Positions 1 to 11,784 of a DNA stretch of 64,000 nt are shown piece after piece (the stretch's first letter is position 1; every line of letters begins with the position of its first letter). The stretch covers positions 224,571,152-224,635,151 of the forward strand of contig CM060981.1 in the NCBI GenBank assembly GCA_030765065.1, read 5' to 3'. Source of the stretch: Deroplatys truncata (Eukaryota; Arthropoda; Insecta; Mantodea; Mantidae). Below the pieces are notes generated by a model that ran no database searches, was not told the origin of the DNA, and saw only the letters and a list, made by a program, of their open reading frames with translations. The position numbers and the translations under genes are program-made.

Positions 1-2065
1 TCGCATTTTTCGGCATCGACGTTAGCCCAAGGTGGATGTGGGCCTCAGCGCGCGACCATGGAGGAAAGCGCGTTTCCCCTCGGGTAAGGGCCGGCGCTGG
101 CGTAACGTCCAAATGCCGAAGTAGCAGTCGAAATCGAACCCCTGGAGGGAGCAATGCAGAGGAGCTAACTAAATATTGCCGGTCAAGCGAATCCTCGTAA
201 AATACATCGAAGGACGGGTGGTTAGGCAAGCTTGAGAGTCGACAAGCATAGCTGCACAAAAGCATCTCACGCCGGAAGGACAGCGGAGGCTCTGCAGCTT
301 CTGCGTACAGACTGGGTACAGGGCTAGTTGGAAAGGCCCCTGTAGCGACTCTTATGCCACGATGGTGAATGGCATTCAATCGACGTAACACAGATGAACG
401 TGCCGACGAATAAACAATACACCCGTAATCAAGCTTGGATCGGACCAAAGAGCGATAAAGACGAAGAAGGACGGTCCGATCAGCTCCCCAGGATGTGCCA
501 CTTAAAACACGTAAAATATTAAGAGAACGGTCACACTTTGCCTTTAAAAAGGAAACGTGCGAGGTCCAACACAACTTCCTATCAAAAATCAACCCCAAAA
601 ATTTCGCCTCGTCTGCAAACGGAAGTATCCCTGGCCCAAGATGGAGAGAGGGCGGAGGGAAATACTTCCGGCGCCAGAAGTTGATGCAGACGGATTTCTC
701 GGCGGAGAAATTAAAGCCGTTGGCGTTACTCCAGGCGTAGAGACGGTCGATACAGCCCTTGGAGACGGCGTTCGAGTAGACAGGTCCGCCGTGAACTGCA
801 ATAAATAGCGAAATCGTCAACAAAAAGGGACGAGGAAATGCCAGGTGGAATACAATCAACAATGGGGTTGATAGCAATCGCAAAAAGTGTGACACTGAGT
901 ACAGAGCCCTGCGGTACTCCGTTCTCTTGAATAAAACGACGAGATAAAACCGAGCCCACACGTACACGAAAGACGCGGTCCGTCATAAACTCCCGAAGAA
1001 ATATGGGAAGACGACCGCGGATATTCCAATCGTGAAGTGTACGTAAAATGCCGCCCCTCCAACAAGTGTCATAAGCTTTCTCCAGGTCAAAAAATACAGC
1101 CACGGTTTGACACTTTCTCAGAAATCCATTCATAATATGCGTCGACAAGGACACCAGATGGTCGACGGTAGAGCGATAGCGACGAAACCCGCACTGAGCG
1201 TTCGCTAGAAGTTTCTGAGACTCAAGCCACCATGTCAACCGCCCGTTGATCATGCGCTCCATCACCTTACAAAGGCAACTGGTGAGGGAGATAGGGCGGT
1301 AGCTGGAAGGTAGTTGGCGATCCTTCCCAGGCTTAAGTATAGGGACAATGGTGGCTTCGCGCCAAACGGAAGGAAAAATGCCGTCTTGCCAAATACGGTT
1401 ATAGACCTGTAAGAGAAATAGTTTACTGTCGGCTGAAAGGTTCTTTAACATCAGGACATGAATGCCGTCCGGCCCGGGAGCGGAGTGCCGAGAGCAATGA
1501 AGAGCATGCTCCAGCTCCCTCATTGTGAATAGTTCGTTATAGCATTCATCATTAACAGACCGAAATGTATATGATGCGGAATCCTGCCGGTCTTTAATAG
1601 AGCGAAAGCCGGCGGAATAATGGTCTGAACTGGAAACCGCCTCAAAGGCAGAACCCAGAGTGTTAGCGATGGCAGCCGGATCCACTATGGTGGCATTAGA
1701 AACCTGAAGGCCAGAAACAGTACAATGTGACACTTTACCTGAGAAGCGACGAAGTTTATCCCAAACAACGGATGAAGGCGTAAAACGATTAAAAGACTCG
1801 ACAAAACGAGCCCAAGATGCCTTCTTGCTATCCTGAATAATGCGACGAGCCCTGGCGCGCGATTGTTTAAAAGTCACCAAATTATCAAGTGTAGGGTGGC
1901 GCCGAAACACCCTAAGTGCAGTCCTACGGGCACGAACGGCGTCCCGACAATCCTCGTTCCACCACGGAACAGGTCATTCGTTAGAGAAGCCGATTGTCAA
2001 AGTAGTCCAGGAACACCCCTGTGAGGAGGACTGTGATTCCTTCGAAACGTTGATACGTGTATAAT
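1..2065 (-). pseudogene. Jockey-type LINE ORF2 remnant (reverse transcriptase and C-terminal region)
   Basis: This is a degenerate non-LTR retrotransposon ORF2, read right to left, whose 3' part runs off the left edge. The longest open stretch (726-1910) shows the reverse transcriptase order: GPDGIH, YRPISLTSCLCKVMER, FFDLEKAYDTCWRGG, NGVPQGSVLS and the catalytic FVDDFAIY. Upstream in frame is the linker motif PVPWWNEDC (about 1944-1970), typical of Jockey-clade elements. It is preceded by a TGA (about 1971-1973) that looks like a CGA-to-TGA change at a CpG. Near 750 a one-base indel shifts the frame. The post-RT region then continues to position 1, with AKFLGLIFDRKLCWTSHV and LVRSKLDYGCIVY. 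The endonuclease is absent, so the copy is 5'-truncated near 2065. An RNase H domain could lie beyond the edge. The element is dead, and the clade is inferred from motif style. Confidence 0.9.
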
Positions 2066-2284
2066 AATAACGACAACAATAAAATTTTAATTATGTAAGT
2101 CAGTAGCCGAAATTCCACGTGTTAAATTTTACACTGCTCGTTTACATGCGTAAATATCTCGCAAACGTTATTTTGCGCACCCAAGTAAAGTAAAAAGACA
2201 GGAGCTTATGTGGAAGATGGCGACTGCGTACAAAGTAGGAATGCGAATGGACGAGGATGATGGATGGTTGGAGGATGAGGTGAT

Positions 2285-3633
2285 AATCCGGAGGGAATGG
2301 TGGTAGACATTTCGGGACAATTGTCATGCTGAGGAGGTTGAAGAAAGTGCGAGACAAAGACCGTTACCATGCGGAGGGAATGTCGGCAGACATATCCTAA
2401 CAATAGTCATGCTGAGAAGGTTGCAGAAGGCGAGAAACAAAGACTGTTACCATGCGGAGGGAATGGAAGTAAACATAGTCATGCTGAGGAGGTTGGAGAA
2501 AGTGCGAGACAAAGACCGTTACCATGCGGAGGGAATGGAGGCAGACATATCCTAACGATAGTCATGCTGAGCAGGTTGGAGAAGGCGAGAAACAAAGACT
2601 GTTACCATGCGGAGGGAATGGAAGTAAACATATCGTGACGATAGTCATGCTGAGGAGGTTGGAGAAAGTGAGAGACAAAGACCGTTACCATGCGGAGGGA
2701 ATGGAAGTAAACATATCGTGACGATAGTCATGCTGAGGAGGTTGGAGAAAGTGAAAGACAAAGACCGTTACCATTCGGAGGGAATGAAGGCAGACATATC
2801 TTGACGATAGTCATGCTGAGGAGGTTGGAGAAGGTGACAGACAAAGACTGTTACCATACGGAGGGAATGGAGGTTGGTATTTTGTGACGATAGTCATGCT
2901 GAGGAGATTGGAGAAGGTGACAGACAAAGACTGTTACCATCCGGAGGGAATGGTGGTTGGTATTTTGTGACGATAGTCATGCTGAGGAAATTGGAGAAGG
3001 TGACAGACAAAGACTGTTACCATCCGGAGGGAATGAAGGCAGACATATCTTGACGATAGTCATGCTGAGGAGGTTGGAGAAGGTGACAGACAAAGACTGT
3101 TACCATCCGGAGGGAATGGAGGTTGGTATTTTGTGACGATAGTCATGCTGAGGAGATTGGAGAAGGTGACAGACAAAGACTGTTAGCATCCGGAGGGAAT
3201 GAAGGCAGACATATCTTGACGATAGTCATGCTGAGGAGATTGGAGAAGGTGACAGACAAAGACTGTTACCATCCGGAGGGAATGAAGGCAGACATATCTT
3301 GACGATAGTCATGCTGAGGAGATTGGAGAAGGTGACAGACAAAGACTGTTACCATCCGGAGGGAATGAAGGCAGACATATATTGACGTTAGTCATGCTGA
3401 GGAGGTTGGAGAAGGTGACAGACAAAGACTGTTACCATACGGAGGGAATGAAGGTAGACATATCTTGACAATAGTCATGCTGAGGAGATTGGAGAAGGTG
3501 ACAGACCGAGACTGTTACCATACGGAGGGAATGGAGGTTGACATTTTGTGACGATAGTCATGCTGAGGAGATTGGAGAAGGTTTAAGACAAAGACTGTTA
3601 CCATTCGGAAGGAGTGGAGGCAGACATATCGAG
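2285..3633. repeat. 83-bp minisatellite, about 16 copies
   Basis: A direct tandem repeat. The anchor gttacc (gttagc once) occurs at 2363, 2446, 2518, 2601, 2684, 2767, 2850, 2933, 3016, 3099, 3182, 3265, 3348, 3431, 3514 and 3597. Every spacing is 83 bp except one of 72 bp, where 11 bp are missing. Each unit carries the blocks cggagggaatg, gacgatagtcatgctgagga and gttggagaaggtgacagaca. Early units (before about 2770) share a gcgagac variant and later ones gacagac, so the array has internal subtypes. It creates short spurious ORFs. No known satellite was recognised. Confidence 0.95.
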
Positions 3634-6483
3634 ATACAATGGTACGTTTCAATCCAATCGAGGTCATGTTAATACCACGTAAATAAGCAAAATCAATTAG
3701 GATGATACATCTAGTGAAGGCAAAAAACACATCCAAGTTTGCTTTGAACGTGCGTTAAAAGCATTCCTGTGTTTGTCAAACTTACTGGCTTTGTTATCTG
3801 TATAAAATTCGGTGAATGCTTTGAGGCTGTAATGCCATCGGCTCGTTCCCTGTTTTGGGAGGGGTTTATAATTATCTTGATAATAGATATGCGTATGAAG
3901 TATTAAAATTGGAGATAAACTAGCCATGCATACACTAAATTCGGTTAGAATTTTAAGAGGAGCCAGTGGTGTAGAATCAGGTTTGTTGTAGAAACAAGCC
4001 TGTAATCAGATTTGTTCCATCTCAAAGAATATGTACTCCAAAATGAACCCACTTTGGATCAACTAATAAAAATGCTGATAAGAAAGACACGCAAAGAATA
4101 ACAATTCTGGTTAGGTGCATTTTAATAGGATGGTTTTATGTTTTATATAAAGAAGTCTTGAACTAACACAGAATTCCATTGCCGAAAACAGATATACACT
4201 ACCCGAAGACTACGTACTCCATATTCTATACCTCATTTTCGATCAGTCATAATAAAATGTGAATAAGCGTGTTTATCATCTGATTGAGGGTGTTGTCATC
4301 CAGAAAAAAATATTATTGACTGTTGTCGCACCGAGGGCCCCTGCAAAACCTCTGGCAATTGTGAATAAGTAGCGCAATTGATTAAGCTTTGCATGTGGTA
4401 ACTTAAAAAATTGCCCACCCATTCACCTCAATTGTTATAGGGGAAAATTGGTATATATAATTTGATAATTTTCTTAAACAGTTTGTATACAAGCTTAGAA
4501 ATCCACCTGCTATGTAGTTATTTACACATGTCACAATAAATACTGAATAGCAACATGATGGCGAAACATACATAATATCATGACAAATAATGACATAGCA
4601 ATAGAATTTGAGTGTAGCGTATACACTGAAAGACAACTGTTGCATTAAAATAAGCTTGTTTCCTGATAATACTACCTTTGTAATCAATTATACTTACAGA
4701 ATTAGTATTTCTAGGTGTCTGTTTTATATATAAGTTTTTGTAAAACGTTTACTTTCAGCACGTCTTACATTACGTGTATATTTAATTAAATAACAGTGGT
4801 GCTGGTTTTGAGTTTGATTATTATACATTTTGTCTTAGATAATTACTAAACAACTAAAAATGAACTGATTTATAACAGCTATAAGAATATCTAGATTACG
4901 AAGAAGAGAATGATAATGACTGTCATAAGCAGAATCAACAATAATAATTATTATTATTGCCTTTTTATGATATCAAGAACTTGCCTTAAAAAGACAATAT
5001 ATTACGAGTTTTACCGCTATTTATTTTAAAACAATTGATTTCAAACAGTTCGACAGCTTTTGTTAAACTCAGTAAGAGAGGACAGAGAGGATAAATCTCT
5101 TTAAAAGCAAGGATGCAACAAATTATGAAATAATTGAACTAGTTCCAAAGTTTTCGTTCTTGAGGTATGAAATGACTGCCATTATAGAAGAAATATACGT
5201 TGTCAACAAATCCCATAGGTGTAAAGGCAAAAAAGGAAACTTCAGAGACGAAATTTTACAATACAAAGACCGTTTGGTATAACTTTACATCAAGGACTTT
5301 TAATGGAAACCAGAAGAGAAAAATCGAATCTGCAGAAATAACGTTCTCACGGCCTGTTACCGAATGCTCTTTGCTGGAATGTAAACGAACTAAGGAAATA
5401 ATACAAGAGGTGAAAATGTTTAAAATAACAGTAAGCATTGTGCAAAATAGAGAAAATTGGACATAATTATATTCAAAATTACAATGAGTGGAGATTTTCA
5501 AAGGATATGAACAATTTATGACACAAAGCAAAAATGCACAAATATCTCATTTGCTGTCACACGTTCGAGAAAACACTAAATGTGAGGGTGGAATTCATCA
5601 CCAAATTTTATCTAAAGATTCTCTAAAAAATGAACGTTTAAGGTCAATTAGAATTTGACTATGTAAAATGTTTAAAACATCCATCCTCACTTCCAGTTTT
5701 AGTCACTCTGTACGTTGTTCTGGATGCAATAAAGGTAACTTCCATGCTTTCCTTTTTCGCCTTAACATTAAATGAAAGGTACAAACAAGCTGAAATAAGT
5801 CCAGTTATTTGACTAATTATTTGTTTTGCAGCAAAATGAAGCTAAAGCTTTCTTTTTCTCCACTAAAACAGTAAAATCTAGCACGAGGAATCACTTCAGG
5901 GGAAAAGGAATCCAGATGTAACCTGTTTTCTCATTCGGGTTTCTGAAAAGATACTGAAGAAAGAAAACTCATGCTGTACATAACCCTGGGAAGAAAGCAA
6001 CATAAAAATGCAATTGAAACGGTTTATGACTATAATACAAGCAAATTAATAAATGAGAAGAAAAGGTGAATATTATGGTAACATCAAACGTAGGATGAGA
6101 AAATAATTATAAGTTAAAGAGCGATGAATTTGCAATATTTCAATCTAATGGTGAAATAACAGAAATATGCATGCTGTCGGTGTGATATTGGGATCATGTA
6201 TGAGAGCGCCAGTACATTAGTGCCTCGTATAAATGAAACGCTGCAATTAAAATGGAAATATATGGACATACAGGTTTGGACGATAAACATTATCAGAGAA
6301 GGTTTTACGCTATCATAGAAAGGAGTCCCAAATGTGTAACTAATAAACTGGGGCGTGTATTAACTCCGGTTGTGACAGTGAAGAAAAGAAAAATTTGAAA
6401 CTGAAAAGCAAACAATGAAGAGAAAAGAAGAACGTTACAAATAAATTTTGAAGAGAGGAAGTTCAAACCTACAGCTTGAAATC

Positions 6484-6485
<2 letters not shown>
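3634..6485. other. AT-rich stretch with no recognised gene
   Basis: Only short chance ORFs are present; the longest are about 94 codons at 4403-4687 on the minus strand and 88 codons at 5200-5466 on the plus strand. Neither resembles a protein I know, and codon content follows the AT-rich background. I see no repeat family shared with the rest of the window. Confidence 0.5.
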
Positions 6486-6528
<43 letters not shown>

Positions 6529-7275
6529 GTATGTTTATTGGTTTCAAATTATTGAAGTTATTACACAAGTATTTAGTGCATTGGTCATTGACCGTACATG
6601 TATGTTTAAGACACAAGGTATGGTGACAAAATAAATAACAGAAAAAGAAAGAAAAAAAGAAGGAAAATAGAGATAAATTACCTTTGACTAAAAACAAATT
6701 TGACCTAGTTTCGCACACTTTAGCCAAGAAAATGCCCATGTTTCGCCAGTTCCATGGTCAGCCAGTAGATCTTAACACACAAATCTCTTCCTTGAAGGAC
6801 TTAAGAATTTTTCTTTGAGTTTAATTGTTCGCTGGTTCTCCCACTGTGCATATTCCACCAAAATATGTACACAGTCCTCATCCAAATCACAGAATGGGCA
6901 CATTCTCCTGCCAGAATCGTCAGCCATTTTCTGTGCGCTCCAGCCCCCAGTCTAAACCATACCATTCCTGATCTGTCCTTTCTTCCTAAGTTGAGTATAT
7001 AAGCCTCTTTACCCAATTCAATTTTGTATCATTTGCTAGACTTAGAGAAGGTTTAATTTTACAATCCGATCCTATTTCCTGTTGGTTGATATCTCTTAGT
7101 CTTCTTTTGACACATTTCCATATGTTTTTGCCATTTGTTTCAGCTCTTTGCACTACTGACCTCATTCCTATTCTCCTCAAACCCCTTTCGAAATCAGCTG
7201 CCTAAAACTTAGGAGACAGGTTTTCTCGCTGGTATTTATAACATTTGGATCGCAGTGGAGTTATCTCCCAGCATC
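6486..7275 (-). mobile_element. 5'-truncated LINE with (GATA)n tail, copy 1
   Basis: This is the 3' end of a non-LTR retrotransposon read right to left. It ends in a GATA microsatellite (6486-6526), which is the element's own tail. Coding remnants include RRIGMRSVVQRAE and a C-terminal CPFC-x-DEDCVHILVE-x-AQWE zinc-knuckle-like motif (one Cys replaced by Tyr) near 6850-6900. The copy aligns with the longer copy at 43026-44359 up to about 7273 and then diverges, so this is the truncation point. The heptamer atcatag lies on both sides (6481-6487 and 7273-7279) and is a candidate target duplication. The LINE clade was not determined. Confidence 0.85.
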
Positions 7276-7591
7276 ATAGCGAATATTGGAAATTAAATAA
7301 AAGGTCAATACAGGCAATGGTAGAAGAAGCAATAAAGAAAGTAACAATATAAGAAAACCTGGGTCAAGGAAACATTTGCAGAATGCGGAAGGAAGAAAGC
7401 AGAAAGTGAAAAAATACCCATATAGAAGAAGACAGAAGCAGCTAAGGTACTAATAAATGAACTAAAACAGGAAAAGGTGAAATATGACCTGGAGAAATAT
7501 TAAAGACCAGTGATATAAATGAAGCCATAACTTCCTGGACTTTACAAAGAAGAACTCAATTCATCGTGTCAAATGGAAGACTCAAAGAAGA
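7276..7591. other. Unassigned purine-rich spacer
   Basis: A purine-rich plus strand with stop codons in all frames. No gene or repeat was recognised before the SINE target site at 7592. Confidence 0.4.
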
Positions 7592-7604
7592 AATACTACA
7601 TCAA

Positions 7605-8154
7605 ACCGAACGGGATGGCTCAGTCGGTTACATCTGTGGCCCGCATTCGGGGTGTTCCGGGATCGATCCCCGGCGACCGCCCGCTCTGGTCCATGGGTTT
7701 TTCGCGGTTTCCCCGGGTCGCCAGGCGAATGTTAAGGTGGTTCATCTTCTACCACGACGCTCCTTCCTCTCATTTCGTGTATCCATCATCTTCCTTGTCA
7801 TTTTTTTCAGGGTTGTAGGACCAGGAGACGATGTTCGGGGAGTTGCGGCTGGGCGGTGGCTTGCGTTCTGTAAAGGTTTCTTCCCTGGCGTCGCTGCAGT
7901 ACCGCTCAGTTAGGTCTCTCCTCAGCGTGTGACTCCCCTCCGGGGGATTCTAAAGCTTGGTGGTTTGCGGACAGGGACTGTGCGGCGTCGGATGTCTTCT
8001 ATCTGGAAACGTTAGGGACGCCCTCCATGCTTGTGCCCTGCGGCATCCGGGTCTGGTTGCAAAAAGGAAGTTAAAATGTCCGACTGGGTTACTTGCGGTA
8101 CTGTTCCCCGGTTTCGGGGGTCCCTCCGTGATACGTACCTTTACCTTTGCCTTT
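7605..8154 (+). mobile_element. tRNA-derived SINE, type A, with target duplication
   Basis: A 550-bp SINE with a tRNA-like head. The A-box region is gggatggctcagtcgg, and the B-box (gatcgatccc) lies about 50 bp downstream. The body contains the conserved tcgccaggcgaatg and a cgtgatacgtacctttacc 3' end. It is flanked by aatactacatcaa (7592-7604) and aatactgcatcaa (8155-8167), a 13-bp target duplication with one mismatch. This makes it the best guide to the full type A unit. Type A recurs at 12499, 15520, 20064, 26634, 36316 and 39361. Confidence 0.9.
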
Positions 8155-8167
8155 AATACTGCATCAA

Positions 8168-9120
8168 TGGAAGAACTATGTGAAAGAGAAATACGATACA
8201 AGAAAGAGGATTTCTACTTTTGATGGAAGAAGTAGAGCTAGGTCTAAGAGAATTGAACGAGAAAACAAAACAAGACGGTTACTGTTAAATAAATAGGGAA
8301 AGAAAATAAATGCATGCGTTTTTGTTTATAAAACAGTAAGTATCATATAGTGAGAGTCCTGAAGACCTCATGGGGATAAATATTGTAATTACAGAGAAAT
8401 TCTAATAAATGCAATACTTTCGGGACTACTGGCCTGATATGTAATTCGGCAAAGCTTATGCTTCGAATACTGAATCGATACCTACGTTCTAAGATGAAAA
8501 AATGAATTAGAAGGACATTTTGATTTCATGAAGGGAAAAAGACATAAGAGCTGTACGTTTATAAATATGAATAATCGGCCAAAAGTATTTAGATAACAAT
8601 AAATAAGTGCACGCGACAATAAGATGGTGGATTTCAAAAAAGTGCTTTATGGAGTAGACCAGAATACATTTATGGAGATTCAGAAAAAATAAATGTGTGG
8701 AGTATAAAGAGGGAGGCCTTCTAAGCAATCTGTATTTTAAACAACTAATGGAGGTAAGAATAAGAGAAGATATGTGAGAGGGAATTTTAATAGGGAGAAG
8801 GATGTGACAGTAAAGTCATTTATCACCCATCCTGATAAAAATGTACTTGGAAAACTCAATGAATTGTTTCTACTATGCGTTCGATTTATAGCCGGGCCAA
8901 ACGCGTATATGCGTAGTCAGCTTTCACTGCAGTGACCTCAGTATTCTTTAGTAGCGCACCGCGTATCACCCGCTACGTTTATTAGCTGTGTTGTGTTCTA
9001 TCAGGTGCTGCCTTCAGTTCGAGCTGTAAAGACTAAGAGAGCTCACTGTGCACCTCAAAAGTGAAAGTTTATTCAAGATATCTGTGTTGTATGCGAAGTG
9101 CATTAGATTATTCTTATTAG
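8168..9120. other. No recognised gene; end may be mariner leader
   Basis: An AT-rich stretch with chance ORFs only. From about 8890 it becomes more GC-rich (gcgcaccgcgtatcacccgc and similar). It leads directly into the mariner reading frame at 9130, so the last 200 bp are probably that element's 5' leader. Confidence 0.4.
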
Positions 9121-9129
9121 TCCACTGAA

Positions 9130-9392
9130 ATGCTTACCGAAATCTTCACGCTTCAACAAAAAATTCTGATTTGCGATGCATACGTAAAAACCGAATCATA
9201 TAAACCGGTGTGTAGACTATTTCAGCAGAAATTTCCTGGTATTCTAGTTCCAGGTAGAGCAAATTTTACATGTTTGGTTAATAAGTTTAGTAAACGGGAT
9301 CGCTAAACTAATAAAGCGAAAAAGAAATGTTTTAACCCTGGAAAAATTTGACGAAATTGGCGCATCATTCGAACGCTCTCCAAAGAAGTGTC
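9130..9392 (+). pseudogene. mariner-type transposase N-terminus, split by Harbinger element
   Basis: A translation starting at 9130 reads TEIFTLQQKILICDAYVKTE and then KPVCRLFQQKFPG. This is the helix-turn-helix leader of insect mariner-like transposases. After a stop and a frame change, EKFDEIGASFERSPKKC follows, which matches the family's LTEEKLDEIGxRLExSPRKS block. The frame is interrupted at 9393 by the Harbinger element. Weak continuation resumes after 10992 and then fades. It is broken by stops and carries no catalytic residue. Confidence 0.75.
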
Positions 9393-9616
9393 TTAAGGTA
9401 CTCGTCCACGATGCCAGTTTTATGGCATGCCACTTTTCTTGCGGGCCACAAATGTGGCACGTTCTGTTTACACACAGCTTGCAAAGTTGCACGATTTCGA
9501 GTTGCGTCACTATAAAAGTGGCATGTCCACAGAAATGTTGCACGAGCGTTTACATGATGCTATATTTGTGGCGGTAATTTTTCTGCATGCCACTTTCTAG
9601 TCAGCTGTGTGCTTGG

Positions 9617-9964
9617 TATGGCGAATATGTCGTCTGATAATGAAGGTTTATCCGTAGAATGCCTGTCTCTTATTTTACTTCATCGACGTAGAGAAAAACT
9701 AAAGGGACGGCCAGAAAGTGTTGGGTAAGAGAGTGGATTTTAAGTCGCGAATATTGTGGGGTTGTAAACAACTTGCTGAAGAGCTCTACGACAGAGATAA
9801 AGATTTAGAATTTCTTACGCATGTCAGCGGTTGATTTTAATTATCTGCTTAGAAGAATAGCACCTGTAATACAAAAGCAAGATACAATAATGAGAAGGTC
9901 AATATCAGCAACAGGACGTCTTGTGTTGACACTGAGATTTCTAGCCACAGGTAATTCGGCTTAA
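9617..9964 (+). pseudogene. HARBI1-like transposase N-terminal fragment
   Basis: The start reads MANMSSDNEGLSVECLSL. After frame breaks, a segment at about 9821-9958 reads DFNYLLRRIAPVIQKQDT followed by MRRSISATGRLVLTLRFLA and TGNS. This is the helix-turn-helix region that precedes the DDE core in PIF/Harbinger transposases. A stop follows immediately and no DDE residues are found, so only about 110 residues of a protein usually near 350-400 remain. The start at 9617 is the first ATG with family-like sequence. Confidence 0.8.
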
Positions 9965-10273
9965 AATAATGGAGCGGCAACATTACCGAGTTTAATAAAT
10001 AACACGTTCGGCTGTCATCTACATAATCAATGTGATTTTTTAAGGCAGCAGCTATCAGTCAAAGATGTATTTATTTCTTATATTTGGCACAATAAGAACT
10101 AAGACTTTGTGCCGTTGCAAAGAACTGTAAGTATGAATCCTCATACTGCAGCAAAAGACGTTAGGAATTCAAGAAGTATTTTTTGCCGTGAAGGAGAGGT
10201 TCCATGGCAATATCACTGCATTTAAAGTGAGTGTGTTGGTACTTACCAAAGAATCTACTCATCTACTGCATCA

Positions 10274-10669
10274 TTATTGGTGCTGGTGTGGTAAAACAAA
10301 CTGCAGTGCATCGTAAAATACCCATTTTGTTTTATGCTTGTCTTTTGCACCGCTTACAGATTTCCCTGCCTTCATTTTGTTCCTTTCGTTGGTGAACTGG
10401 GTTCTCAATCTGTGGATTTTTACTTTAATTTCCTCTGCTGACATGTAGAACTCTATTTCTATATCATGTAACGCATTTTGTCGCTTTTGTTTATTTCTGT
10501 AATCCGCAGTGTCTACTCTCCACAAGCAATCTTTGGTCTCAATCAGTTCAATAAACGTTTTTGTCATTTCCCTCGTCCATTTATTGTTAAAGGCATTACT
10601 AGCGATGAAGAAATAAATTGTCACCGTACTACAATAAATCGTTGGTATTGTTAAGGAATTAAAATGCAC
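10274..10669 (-). CDS. MADF/Myb-SANT-like DNA-binding protein (Harbinger second ORF)
   Basis: A 131-codon open frame on the strand opposite the transposase. From about residue 30 it holds a MADF-type domain: KWTREMTKTFIELIE, then CLWRVDTADYRNKQKRQNA, then EEIKVKIHRLRTQFTNE and KTKWVFYDALQFV. In PIF/Harbinger elements such a Myb-like partner carries the transposase to the element ends; that role is known for the superfamily and inferred here. The first ~28 residues look hydrophobic and unrelated, so the true start is probably internal or on another exon. Intact across the domain, but with its transposase dead it is unlikely to act. Confidence 0.75.
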   Translation of the reverse strand: MHFNSLTIPTIYCSTVTIYFFIASNAFNNKWTREMTKTFIELIETKDCLWRVDTADYRNKQKRQNALHDIEIEFYMSAEEIKVKIHRLRTQFTNERNKMKAGKSVSGAKDKHKTKWVFYDALQFVLPHQHQ

Positions 10670-11117
10670 GTATCTGTCTTAATTCTGTATTTAGGGTACC
10701 TACCTCTCAAACAGCTATTTACTGTCACAGCAGGCGACATAACAAAGTTGCACGGAATACGCCACAAAAGTTTTCTAAACTGTTCAAGCCACTTTCAGAT
10801 GGCGCAACTTTCTTTTTTTCGCTGCGTACACGAAGCAACTTCCTAAGTTGCACGCCACTTAGAAGTTGCGCTGAATTTGAGTTGCGCGTGCAATTTTCCT
10901 ACTTGCTTGGCAGTTTACACGATGCAACTCCACTTTTGTTGCGCAGTTCGAAGTTGCAAGCCATTTAAGTTGCATCGTGGACAGTACCTTAAGCCAGCCA
11001 CAACCAAACCACTGCCGCAGTGCATGTGCTTGAATATGGCACTGAGCTGACTCAGTGCGTGCTGCGCAGTAGGAGTTATCGTTCGTCTTCCGTAGCAGTG
11101 GTGGAGTACAGATGTGT

Positions 11118-11232
11118 GCGGAATGTATGATTGCAATGTTAGGTTCAACCTATGTATGTGAAGCCTTATTTTCAGCTATGAAAAGTAATAAAGGCCCTCA
11201 GAGTTCCAACTTCAGTGATCATAACTTAACAT
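11118..11232 (+). pseudogene. hAT transposase C-terminal fragment
   Basis: One plus-strand frame reads MIAMLGSTYVCEALFSAMKS and then SDHNLT. This matches the hAT dimerisation region motif FGSTYxCExxFSxMKxxK...LTDxHL found in GTF2IRD2/ZBED-like hAT proteins. Only about 38 residues remain. No ends are visible. Confidence 0.7.
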
Positions 11233-11784
11233 AGACATTAAGGGTTCAGGGTTGATTTCATTGTCTCCAAATAAATATTTTGAAAACCAAAAGATGTCAG
11301 AAAGCAAGTGTGTCTACGGAGAAGAACTGAATGTATCAAATTCTTACTTGAAACATGTGTGTACTACACAGTTTATATTCGTTTAATTCCAAGTCTTCTT
11401 TGTAACATTATCACTATATAGTAAGTCTTATTTTGTTATTTTATATTTGTGCAACTTTTTCAGAATCAAAATTGTACTAATTTCTATTAACAAAGTAATG
11501 TTTCGTTCTTATAGTAAAGGATATTGCATGTATATGCTATCATTTCGTTGTATAGGACTAAAGGCTATAATTGATTTTTATTCGGTCGTTTTGGCTATAA
11601 TTTAATACCAAATACAAGAGGAACATTAAATCATGTATAACATATTTTGTGACTGATTCCTTCTCTGCTATACTATCAATGGTGACACAACTACTGATTA
11701 CCCGACACTACTGCGTGAAGTAGTGATTGACTCATAGGTGTGACCTATGAGTGACCTTCAGCACAGTGCGCACAATTCAGACAC
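11233..11784. other. AT-rich spacer, nothing recognised
   Basis: Stops in all frames and no shared repeat. It sits between the hAT fragment and the next mariner remnant. Confidence 0.4.

Larger units (their letters stand above)
9393..10992. mobile_element. PIF/Harbinger-type DNA transposon, degenerate
   Basis: A 1.6-kb element bounded by inverted ends: left ggtactcgtccacgatgc after ttaa at 9393-9396, right gcatcgtggacagtacc before ttaa at 10989-10992. The flanking ttaa contains the TTA/TAA target duplication expected for PIF/Harbinger; its exact length is ambiguous because the junctions are palindromic. Inside lie a HARBI1-like transposase start on the plus strand and a MADF/Myb-like second ORF on the minus strand, the usual two-gene layout of the superfamily. 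The subterminal regions are filled with repeated variants of gttgcac and ccactt, probable transposase-binding repeats. The catalytic half of the transposase is missing. Confidence 0.85.

Noticed and set aside
2369..2721. 65- and 89-codon ORFs in the minisatellite
   Set aside because: They repeat with the 83-bp unit and change frame from copy to copy; no evidence of coding.
2285..3633. CRISPR-like regular array
   Set aside because: Units are contiguous with no unique spacers, and the context is eukaryotic.
7566..7913. 115-codon ORF in the SINE at 7605
   Set aside because: Translation of the tRNA-derived SINE; similar spurious frames arise in other type A copies.
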